Assembly: GCA_035610835.1 (NCBI GenBank)
Contig: CM069445.1
Coordinates: 32,600,811 to 32,664,810 of the forward strand
DNA: 64,000 nt
Direction: 5' to 3'
Origin: Ophiura sarsii
Taxonomy: Eukaryota > Echinodermata > Ophiuroidea > Amphilepidida > Ophiuridae
Numbering within the stretch: the first letter of the stretch is position 1; each line of letters starts with the position of its first letter. Positions 35,801-47,800 of the stretch are shown piece after piece. The position numbers and the translations under genes were made by a program. The notes beneath the pieces are model-generated. The model ran no database searches, had not been told where the DNA came from, and was given only the letters and a program-made list of their open reading frames with translations.

Positions 35801-38800
35801 ATCAAATGATCACAAATATTCACTTGTACATCCACCTTTGCAAGGACTTTATCTGGGTTGTATCTAAGTATCATTGCAGGTCTACAAGGCCAGATGAAAT
35901 CTGTGCTCATAAGGTAGTTATAGGCACATCTGATTTGGTGAGCATTGACACTAATGTAAGGTCACGAATTTTCTGCTTTGTAACTGTCGAATTCCGCGTT
36001 TTTCCGCTTTGTAAATTTTGCATTTTTCTGTGATGTTATTTTCCCCAAGAAAGCTTAAAATTTACGGTTTTTTACGATCTATAAAACCAAAATAAACACA
36101 CTTTACAGAAAAACACATCATTTTTAGGTTTTATTTTACGTATCGTTTTTTAATATTTATACTATTCATAAATGTTGTGTTTTGGACGTTTTTTGTGCAT
36201 TTTCTCCTTCTTTTCATCCAAATGTCGTTTTCCGCGTTTTAACCTCAATTCCGCGATTTTCGCGGAAATTCCGCAACGCGGAAAATTCGTGACCTTACAC
36301 TAATGTGTATGTACCCAGTAAAAGATATGCACTGACACTACTAGAGAAAGGGAGGTTAACATGTATTACAGTGATTTATAGATGATTATCTTGCAGTACC
36401 CATGTATCAGCACAAAGAGTGTTTGTTAAAAGCTTTATTCACTTGACTATATGGGCCATTAGAATACTGCTATTATCAAAAAGAATTAACAGCCTGTTGA
36501 ATCTTTGTCCTATGCCACGAGCGGCCAGAGTTTGGAGGTCTATACAAGTCAGTGTCGTAATGGCTAATGCTATGGACAAAATTCCATCAATGCGTGCGTA
36601 CATGCGTAAATGCGAAAGAGCATACCAGAAGCTTCCAAAAATAAATGTGCATCCCGATAAGTTATACGTGAAATCACCACGCCCATGCATTAATAGTTGG
36701 TAGCGCATAGTCGCACATATCATGCATTTGGACCCGGGAACAACAACAGATCAAGCTTGCGTGAAATAGCTTGGATTTCATCCATAGCATCATGACAATG
36801 CCTATACATTGGGAAGACTGACTGATCTCTCATAACTATAATTTCTTGAACACCAGTACTGTAAGTTCCATTACAAACAGAAGTAAAACAAGTGGGGTAG
36901 CCAGTGGGGAGGGAGGCGACCCCCCCCCCCCCCCCCCAACTACCCCAATATTTGAGACATGTTGGTTGAGATTGGTACTGTCAGTTCATTTGACAAGGGG
37001 AATCATGGAATTATGACAGTCAAACGTACAAATATAACAATGTGCATGTGAAAAAATTATGTTTTTTAGAAGATCGTTAAAGTTTAAAATGTACCTCAAT
37101 CAATTAGTGTAAAATAGCAATTTTTCGTGCGCGTAGTACCACAGCACATCCATACAGAATCTCCAGGACACTGGTTAGATTCAGATATGGTGAAAGTATC
37201 GGAACAATAGAGCCAAGATACTTCAAGAATGAAAAAAAAGAAGCTTTACATTAAGGCCCTGTCACACCATAGCGTATGGCTTGAACGTGGCCTGAACGTA
37301 TGCCGACGTATTTAAAAAATAGCTCGAAAATTGTCGGAGTCCAAGAACGTCCAACTTCCCAACGAATTGCGTAGGAAAAGTCGACATCGGTGATGGAATG
37401 GACGTATCCATAGCGTATCCATAGCATATTGAAGGTATACATAGCGTATGACTTAACATATTGATAGCGTATCACAGCGTATGCGATCGGCGAGCGTATG
37501 ACCAACGTATGCTTAACGTATGTCTGCCGTGTTCGACGTATCCTCAGCGTATCCTCGGCGTACAACGAACACGTGACTTATGCCGCTGCAGAAATTGAAT
37601 TTCGGCGGGACAAGTGTTGCCAGTTCAAGTAAACGCAGCCTAGATGATAACTATTAAAATATCTAGAAGGGTAAATCTATAGGTCCAACCTATAACTTAC
37701 GACGAGTAACGTACCTCTAACGTATGTCACCGTATGTCAACGTATGTCTAATGTATGTCAGCGTTAGTAAACGTATGTCTAACGTACCACAAACCTATCG
37801 GGAACTTATGCAGAACGTAAGTTAAGCACACGTTGAGTACGTCAAGAAATTTTGAACATGCTCAATCATTTTTCGCGGGCTCGACATGTTCCAAATTTTC
37901 ACAGCGTGCTCTTAACGTAAACGACGTATCCCTAACTTATATCAGCGTACACCAACGTACACCAACATATTTTTGATATTTTCGCATACGTTGGCATACG
38001 TTCAGGCGATACGCCATGGTGTGACAGCGCCTTTTGGGTCAACAACCGTCTCTCAACAAAAATGTGGGGGTCACTACTACCAGCGTCTGAGAGTCTTGAC
38101 ACCATCCTTGAGCCACATGTTCCAAAGGTCACAGGTTATCATAATGCTGATGAGAGTCAAACCGCCTCATCAGCTGAAAACCCCAGGTATACTCCAATTA
38201 TTTTATGTTGAGATCAAAATATTCAACACTTTTGATTAAAAAATAATTTACACACCTTAACTATGGCAGCTTCCACGGAGCAATCGTTAGGACCCGGTCT
38301 GTCTAGCATACCTGCAGTCAGATACGCCATGCTCTCCATGACATATGCCCTCGTTGTCATGCGTGCAATCTTCTCTTGGACCAGACCAAACTCGCTCAGC
38401 TTTGTATCAAACTGTTTGCGAGTCGTGGTGTGTTCCACGACCATACCTGTTGATGGTGTCACAAAGTCAAATTGAGTAAATGTTCAATAAAATTACATTC
38501 TCAGAAGTCATCAAACCTGCTTTCAAAGAACTTGGAAAAGTATCCTATCACAACAGTATGAAGAACTGTTCACTTTTTTACACACAAAACTTGAATCAAG
38601 CCTGAGATGAAAAGTACTCTCCATTTCAAAAGTATACAATTTTCTCTACGTTAAAAAGACACAATTGTTAAAATTTGACGCTGAAGGATTCCGGGCAGTT
38701 AATTTAAATAGTTTTACCCCATCCCAATCCCCCACCCCACTCCCAAAATAGTGTGCAATAAGTGCTACATGTACAACCTACCTATAAGTTTCTTAAGTAT

Positions 38801-41800
38801 GCCCGCTCCTGAGCTGCCCATGCTAAAACGGCCACTATTAAGGATGTTCATTGCCACCTTGAAGCCTCCTCCAACCTCTCCTAAGACATTTTCTACAGGT
38901 ACTGGTGTGTCTTCAAAATGAACTTCACATGCTAAATAAAGAATAACAATATGTTAATTTTCTACGACCAATAGAAGTGCACGTCAAATCATTTTACAGA
39001 TTGGAGTGCAGTTAATACTACCAGGGTTTATTTACTGATTAAATCCTGATTCAATGTGTGATATTTTAACATCTCCAACCTTAAACTACTGTTAGATTTG
39101 GGTTGACGGGATCCTTAGTGAAGCTGTGTTCAACATTACTATTATCACATTTGCGTGACAATCCAATGGGACAGGGATGGTCAAAAACCCTAATTAGCAA
39201 GAAAAACCGCTGGCGGTGCATCGTATTGCTATTACCGAGAATTGTCAAACGGTTGCAATTAAAGTTTTCGTAAATATCTTTTCATTTGGTACAGTGACCT
39301 AGGTTAGGCTATGCAAATGATGCGCAGTGAACTGTGCATTAGTGGTGGAGTGAGGGGCTTCAGTGTTTGGTCATTGACCGTATTCGTTTCACACCACGCA
39401 GACGTATTATTTCTTAGTATTATTAGCGCGGTTTTTTCGAGTCTGAATTCCAACAACGTGATGTTCAATGCAGATGAACAGAGAGGTGCCGCGTCATCTC
39501 AGTATCTCACTAAAACAGATGTTGGAGACTGTATAAAGTTAGTTTTTGGTGATCTTAAAGTGTATTTCGACAATAGCTTACACAAGCAGAAAGTCGAGAG
39601 TGAGAAATTACTACAAACTACATCACAGCAGGTGGCTGAGCTTAAAAGAGCTTCCTAATTGCAATTTAATCGCAAAGGGAATAAAACGAAGTATGTTTTT
39701 AACGCCGGCATTTAGAGAATTTCACCTTGGTAGGAGAATTGGTATCGGACGGATGATTCTAAGCTGAGGTGGAAAAAAGGAGTTGCCGCTCTGAAAAAGC
39801 GAAACAAACTGATAAGATTAGCAGATAAAAGTGAAGGAGGTTCGTTCTGTATAGTTTGTTGTGTAAATAGTTTTATGTCAATTTTTAATGTATGAGATGT
39901 TTATAAGTATAATATTACGACTCATTACATGGTGCAATAATTCCATGCATGGTGTTATCTTGTTTTCCGATGTTATCGGACAATAGCTGCTATGCTTGAG
40001 ACCAGCTGTGTCGGTTTTTCATCTTAAGCCGGTTTATATATTTCGTTGATTACCTGGAGATGTTATGTCATTGATACGTATGTACTATCGATTACAAATA
40101 ATGTCTGTACAATCTCTTGTATTCACACACTTGATTGTTAGTGCCCATCATCATATTAATGATACATGTGTCTTGGTACAGGCGTAGGTATTGATTGTGA
40201 TATGTTTACATAGGCTTGTGTTGATAATTTTTTGACTACATGTGTAATGATGCGTATTTCTTAGTTGTTTTTGTTGACATACAGGGTGGGCAGTAGTGGA
40301 TGAGTATACTTGAGTGATGATCTTGGCAGGATGTGGCAAGCTGGGACATTGGAGTGTACATGCAGAGTTGCCAGAACCTTTAATAAAGAAGGTGGTACCC
40401 AAGCAGTAGCAGGGGTGAGAATATGTTCATGTAATTTTATTGATTATCGATTAAACTTAATGTTGAGTTGACTGTGTTTTGTTTGGTATGTTACCACGTT
40501 GAGTGGGATAATGATGATGCATGTTCAGCATAATGTGTTATGATTAATGATTATATGATAACTGGTATCGGATATTGTTCCCTCGAGCCTGAGTGCTTTC
40601 ATAGTTGTTTTATTTACATACAACTTGAAGTGACCGTTGTTATGTATGTGTTTTTATACGTGCTCTGGTGGTATCTCATGAAGCAGACGATAAGACTGAT
40701 ATGAATCATATGGAACAGAACTCTGGGTACGACAATAATAACTATATTATCATTATTTTGATTATGAGCAAGGGATAACAAGTCCTGTTCTCAGAGGCAG
40801 ACTTAAATCTGCTTTACTTTTCTGGAGGAGTATTGGTGCTAACTCTGTAGTTCTTGATACTACAGAAAATGGTTACAAACTTCCATTCATTGAAACGCCT
40901 TCCACAGCGGTGTTCACGATCAATAAGTCAGCTTACATTTTTAAGGACTTTGTTTCTAGTGCTATTTTAGAATTAGTTGACAAATCTATTGTTAATGAGT
41001 GTTTGTATATTCCTTTTGTTGTTAACCCACTTAACCCAAACTTAGATTAATTTTAGATCTGAGATATATTAACCATTCTCTTTGGAAAGACAAGATTAGG
41101 TTCGAAGACTGGAACCTAGCATTGGCATACTTCCGTAAAGGAGATTATGTGTTTTGTTACGACCTGAAGTCAGGTTATCATCATATAGAAATATTTCCTG
41201 AACATACCAAATTTCTTGGTTTTTCATGGGTGTTTAATGGTGTAGTCAAGTATTTTACTTTCCAATGCATCCCATTTGGATTGGCGACTGTGCCTTACAT
41301 TTTCACCAAGTGTTTGAGGCCTCTAGTATAGCATTGGCGCAGTATGGGTTTCTTCATGGTGTTGTATATCGACGATGGATGGTGTAGAACAAGTTCAGAG
41401 GCAGAATGTAGCAGAGTCGCAAGTATTGTTAAAAAAGACCTTATTGATTCAGGTTTTGTATCCAATGTTGAGAAGTCTCATTGGGATCCTATACAGTTGA
41501 TTGATTGGTTGGGTATTACATGGAATGCTCGTGAAGGCGCAATATATGTGATACAGAGAAGAATATTGATATACAAAGTGTTTAGACGAATTGTTTACCC
41601 TGGACAACTCCCAGGAAGGTAGGCGCTTTAGCCGGTAAGATAATCTTTACTATTCCAGTAGTAGGACATATTGCTCAACTGATAACAAGGTTTATGTATC
41701 AAGAAATTTTGCAACGAGTAAAATGGGATAAGGTGTTTAGAGTCAGTGATGATAGTAAAATGGTTGAAGAGTTGTTTTTCTGGAAAAACAACCTAGTAGT

Positions 41801-44800
41801 AGTACAGCTTAATAAAAGTTTTCTTTTCAATCATTCTGTTCCGCAGCTTTTGGTATATTCAGACGCTAAGTCAAACTGGATGTGGAGCTTGGACGGTTGA
41901 GTTTGGGAACACGATGAAATTTAACAAGACTTGGAATGGTGAGGAACAATTGAAAAGTTCAACATGACGTACGTGAGTTAAAGGGTGTATCCTTAGCTAT
42001 TCAAGCTTTTTCGCCACAATTAAGTACCAAGAGTGTACGAGTTTTGTCTGATAACAAAGGTGTAATAGCCATCGTTTCCAAAGGTAGTAGAGTGCCTGAA
42101 TTACACAACCTCAGCGTGAGTTTGTTTGAGTTCTGTAAATTACATAACATCTCATTAGATGTACAATGGATTCCGAGAAATTTGCAGACGATTCTAACGC
42201 AAACTAGTTGGTTTAATTCCAAATACTGGTGCACAGGTAGGCCTACAGAATCAGTTGATTCTCTTGTGATTGGAGTGGCGAGAACATTTGGGTTGTGGCT
42301 CCTATCTGTTTATTGAGTCAGGTCATTAGTCATGTACATGTGTGTAAAGCTCGAGCGACGTTGTTAGTTCCTGAATGGCTTTCTTCGCCGTTTTGGCCAC
42401 TTTTGTGCTCCAAGCATAGTTTATTTAGGTATTGGTTTCACATGTAATACGATTTTCTGGCACTAACGGTATTTTTGTGCATAAGCGTAATACAAAATCC
42501 ATTTTTGGATCCAAGTTGCTCATAAGTGCTATTCTTTGCATACGGTTGGAGGGCTAAGATTTTGTGTGTGTTGAGATAGATAATTTATGATCATGGCTAC
42601 TGGGTTAGAGATAAGGGTAAGGCCACTGGGCCATATGTAACGGTGAGACCGTTGACTATCCCTAAATTTGGCGAGACCAAAACGAGCCTGAAGGCTACAG
42701 TGCTTGATACACTGTTTGATCACAGAATCATGTTTGAGATTAACCAGTTAGTTAGTGATTCTTTGAGAATATTATAAGAATACTGGTATGAGATAAATTG
42801 ATAACATTTATATTTAATGTTATTATTGCACTTGCAGATGGATACAACCCGATGATAGTTATAAAGTTACACTAAATTTGGCGAGACCAAAACGAGCCTG
42901 AAGGCTATACAGTGCTTGATACACTGTTCGATCACAGAATTATGTTTGAGATTAACCAGTTGGTTAGTGATTCTTTGAGAATATTATAAGAATACTGGTA
43001 TGAGATAAATTGATAACATTTATATTTAATGTTATTATTGCACTTGCAGATGGAAACAACCCGATGATAGTTATAAAGTTACACTTAATTTGGCGAGACC
43101 AATACGAGCCTGAAGGCTACAGTGCTTGATACACTGTTCGATCACAGAATCATGTTTGAGATTAACCAGTTGGTTAGTGATTCTTTGAGAATATTATAAG
43201 AATACTGGTATGAGATAATTTGATAACATTTATATTTAATGTTATTATTGCACTTGCAGATGGAAACAACCCGATGATAGTTATAAAGTTACTATGATGA
43301 CAGTTTTAGAAGTATCGAGAGCTGAGAGTACAACTGATAAATATAATGGAATGCTCTCCGATTGGGAGAAGTGGGCTCAAGATAATGGTATGTCTCCTGT
43401 TTTGGCTAGTGCTGAAGATATTGCTAGATATCTTATCTTTCTTTATAATGGCAAAGCCCCATTATCTAGGATCCAGTCTACATTTTACGCTATCAAGTGG
43501 CGTCTGGACTGTCAAGTGTCAACCTAATGTTACTGTGAACCCCTATGACTCTAAATTTCTCTCCAATCTTTTGTTCGGTCTTAAGAAAATACTGGCTAAA
43601 CCTATTGTTAAGAAAGAGCCTGTTTCGCCAGAGATTAGTAGACTCTCATCAATAACTTTGGTATTGAAGATAGCCTGAAGAACCTTCGATTATGTACTAT
43701 GATATTATTAGCATATATATGCAGGTTTTCTTAGATTTAATGAGCTTAATTTTATGAAATCAGATAATTCTTACAGGCTTAGAGATGGGCAGATTTCCTA
43801 CACGAGCTGTTTAGAAATCTTTAAAGATGCATTGGCTACGGTTGGTGCTAACCCTAAGAGTTTTGGGTTACATAGTCTTCGAGCAGGTGGGGCAACCGCT
43901 GCAGCCAATTATGGTGTTCCTGACCGGCTTTTTAAGAAGCATGGGCGATGGCGGTCCGAAACGGCGAAGGAGGGGTATGTGAAAGATTCCATGCAAAGTA
44001 GACTTGCAGTCTCACTTAAATTAGGTCTGTAAGATATTTGTAGCTATTCAGTTTTCAGCCAAGCTGTTTTGTAAATATAAGAGATATATTATCGATGCTG
44101 ATAATCATGATAATTGCATGATAAATGATACAACATTGTTGCATTCCCGTTCTTTAATGCTTGACATAGGGGAGGACAGTCTGTCCACGTGCGTGTCAAC
44201 GAAGATCGGCGCTCCCCGGATTCAAGTGTATTATATGTGTTTTCTTGCAGGGACCTAGGGTAACGGTAGAAATTGAAAATGATTTCTTCCCGTTTGAGTG
44301 AAACGTATTAGGGAAGAAATATCTTTTCATTTGGTACAGTGACCTAGGTTAGGCTATGCAAATGATGCGCAGTGAACTGTGCATTAGTGGTGGAGTGAGG
44401 GGCTTCAGTGTTTGGTCATTGACCGTATTCGTTTCACACCACGCAGACGTATTATTTACCGTGTGAATGTTTTAATTATCAATATGAATTGATATGCATG
44501 CAATAATAGAACATTAATAGAACATTAATTTTCAGCTTCATGAAGGATCGCGATCGATAAACAGCATTCCGTATCCTTTGATTGATAACAAAGCTTTTAT
44601 TAGCAGGAAGCTGTAAAAGAACGGCCTTCAGAAGGCAACAAGTAAGAAGAGGGAAGGAGAAGATGAAGAAGATGAAGAAGGTGAAGAAGATGAAGAAGAG
44701 TGAAGAATGAAGATAAACCGAGGTGATGTTTAAACTATTCTATTAGAATCCTGGCAAGGTAAGCCACTCTTTTTGATATCAGGCCTAACATAATCAGGCC

Positions 44801-47800
44801 TTCATGATTAAGTTATTAGCCCCTCCCCTCTGACATAGGGGAGGACAGTCTGTCCACGTGCGTGTCAACGAAGATCGGCGCTCCCCGGATTCAAGTGTAT
44901 TATATGTGTTTTCTTGCAGGGACCTAGGGTAACGGTAGAAATTGAAAATGATTTCTTCCCGTTTGAGTGCAACGTATTAGGGAAGAACTGCAAATACACT
45001 TGCTTACATGTAGGTTTAGTAATCCGTTGACGAATGATCGTTGATAAATGGATCTCACAATAGGATATAGCATGTTAAAATATTATTTGTTATACTTACT
45101 ATTGGACCCTCTGATGCCTAGTTTATCTTCAGGCTTCCCACTGGTGACTCCACCAAAGGCTCTCTCTACTATAAAAGCTGTTATCTTATTTTCTTTGACA
45201 CCCTGAAATAATAAAGTGCAACATTTCATGGGTTCTTTCAAAGAAAACAAACACTACATGGCTAGTCACAGCACAACTTAATCTGTAACCGTGTATTAAG
45301 TCTGTGAGACATGGCATCTCACTGCAACACTTATCACTAAATATTAAAGCATTAAATAAAATGTTAAATGTTAAAAGGGACCAACCATACTGTATGTGGA
45401 TCAACCAAAGCTAACTGATAAATGTAGAGTGTCCAGAACCCAAATGAGTTTAAATTAACACTGGTAAGATAATTAGCCAAATTTTTTATTTTTGCAACAT
45501 ACAAATTATTACATACCAAAGTACTTCCAACCTAGTCGCTTACATATTCAGACTACTATTGACCGATTTACCACCATTCAATGTACTACTTTATTCTGTT
45601 CTTGAAAAAAAGACTGATTATAGATGTGGGTTCAGTCTCATAAAGACTGATTGTCATTCTCAAGGAGACTGGGTTATCTCTTCCTACATCTTTGAGACCC
45701 TTAACAAATCTTACCTCATCATTCGTAACCTCTGTCTGTGCAAAAACTGTGAAGATATCCGCTATACCGCCATTAGAAATCCAAATCTAGGTGAAAATAA
45801 ACAACCAAATATTATTTTAATCACAATATGTGTGACAATATGAGGTACAAATGGTACATTTAGGAGGCAAAATTAAAAAATAAGTTAGCACATACATATA
45901 AGATTAAAATATACCTCATTTAAAAACAAAAACAAAACATAAAGTAAAGCAACTCCCAAAAGAAATAAATTCTTTTGATTATGAACAATTTTGATAAGTA
46001 GTGTTTTGCAATAATTCTGTTTGTATCTTGCTGACAAAAACAGCAAAGAGGAAATAGCAATGGGATAAGCTTTGAAAACCATTCATACACTCTTAGGTTT
46101 TTTTATGGTATACAGCTGTACATGTTGGACTTTTAATCCTGTGCTTTTAAATTGTTGGTGTTTTTAGATTTATATCAGAACTATGGACCTCGATTTTAAC
46201 AACGGTGTTTTATCACTTATATTTGTATGCAATCATAATGCAATATATTTTTATAAATGTTTTTACTGTTGGTCAATGTTTAATTTGGTATAATTTTAGG
46301 CTTTTTAGTTGTAGTTTTTAAGATTTTACTGTGTAAAGCGCTTAGAGGCCTTTTCTTGTGTTGGGCGCTGCTATATTAAGTTAATTATTATTATTAGTAG
46401 TAGTAGTAGTAGTTTTGAACCAATCAGAGAGCAAGGAACTAAAATACGCGGAGTGCATTGAAAGTGTCTTATGCATTCCGTGTGTGCGCCTTTCAATGCA
46501 CGCACCACATGCTTTGGTTTGATTCGTTCTTTAGGAATCGAGGGTTCGCCGATTTTCTTTGCGGGTGTTAGCAAACTTGTAATATGTTTTTCTTCGTTTT
46601 TATATAGATCAAAATTATGCTTAAATTGTGATCTTTAATTTGTATAGTTTCGTGTATGAATTATAGGTCAATACATGCATATATTCTGTTTCTCGAGAAA
46701 TTAGGAAAAATCAATGCACTTGCGCAAATGTTGATATGATCACAATAACACTCCCCTGCGGGGTCGTGCCATTATTCACACATCAACATTAGCGTGCATG
46801 CATTGATTTGTCTAATTTCTCTGGAAACAACACATATGCATTTATTGACCTATAATTATTGAGACCTAATGACTAAGGCTTGGTGATAATTTTACCTTGT
46901 TTCCATTGAGTAGATAATGCTTCCCATCGGAACTCAGAGTCGCTTTTGTTTTGATAGATGCTGCGTCACTGCCACTATAAAAGGAGAATGGAGATATAAA
47001 AACGTGGGTATCAATTCTGCCAAAAAGGCAGCAGAATACATAAAATACAATAAATATGTTGCACACTTTATAGAATAACTTCAGAAATAGGTGTTGGAAT
47101 TAAATAGATCAACAACAACAACAAAATAGAAATACAGAAGTAATGAGCACTTTTTTGGAAAAAGGATCACAGAATATTTCAACTTCCAAGACAATAATAG
47201 TGCTGGAAAGATTCTTTATTTTGCTTTTCTTTTCTTTTTTAACCCTAACTCCCCAGGCAGGTTTTTGTGAATTAAACTATCCGGAAGAAAAACGGGTCAA
47301 ATTAAAGGGATAAAATCAGTCTCCGCATGCGCTGCGGATCGCACCTGGGCCATGTGCGTGCAAGTCTGATGCTCTACCGACTGAGCTACACGGGTGAGGT
47401 TTAAAAAACTTAAATTTGTTCACGGCCGTTAATTATTGGATCATTTTTAAGTGTCTCGATACTTTTTGTGAGGAGTTTATAACAAATACTTTGCATTACT
47501 GGCTTTGTCGGGCGCGTGTGGTCCAGCGGATTCACCCTCGCTCTACAATGCAAAGATTGTGGGTTCGAGCCCCGTTGGTGCCAACGTGTTGTGTCCTTGG
47601 GCAAGGCACTTTACCGCACTTGCCACGCTTCACCCAGGTGTATAATTGGGTACCGGCATTAATTCATGTTGGGAAGTAAAACAGACTCGCTGTGCGGGAG
47701 GAGTGGCGAACCTCCCACAGCCAAGTATTACATGGGGAGTCTGGCCCAAACGCTAATGAAAGAGAGATGGGCACTCCGCGCGCGAGCTTTGCTCGGCGCG

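Larger units (their letters stand above)
39272..44987 (+). mobile_element. Ngaro/PAT-type tyrosine-recombinase retrotransposon, antisense in an ACAD9 intron
   Basis: Split direct repeats in the order A1 (39272-39412), genes, B1 (44162-44318), A2 (44317-44457), B2 (44831-44987) are diagnostic of Ngaro/PAT-like YR elements. A1 and A2 are identical as read; B1 and B2 differ at one base. Between them lie remnants of gag, reverse transcriptase, RNase H and a tyrosine recombinase, all on the plus strand and each broken by stops or frameshifts. No LTRs, integrase or target duplication, as expected for this class. Confidence 0.9.

Noticed and set aside
39272..44987. LTR retrotransposon or endogenous retrovirus
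   Set aside because: Split A/B repeats, a tyrosine recombinase and no integrase, protease or LTRs; a YR element explains it better.
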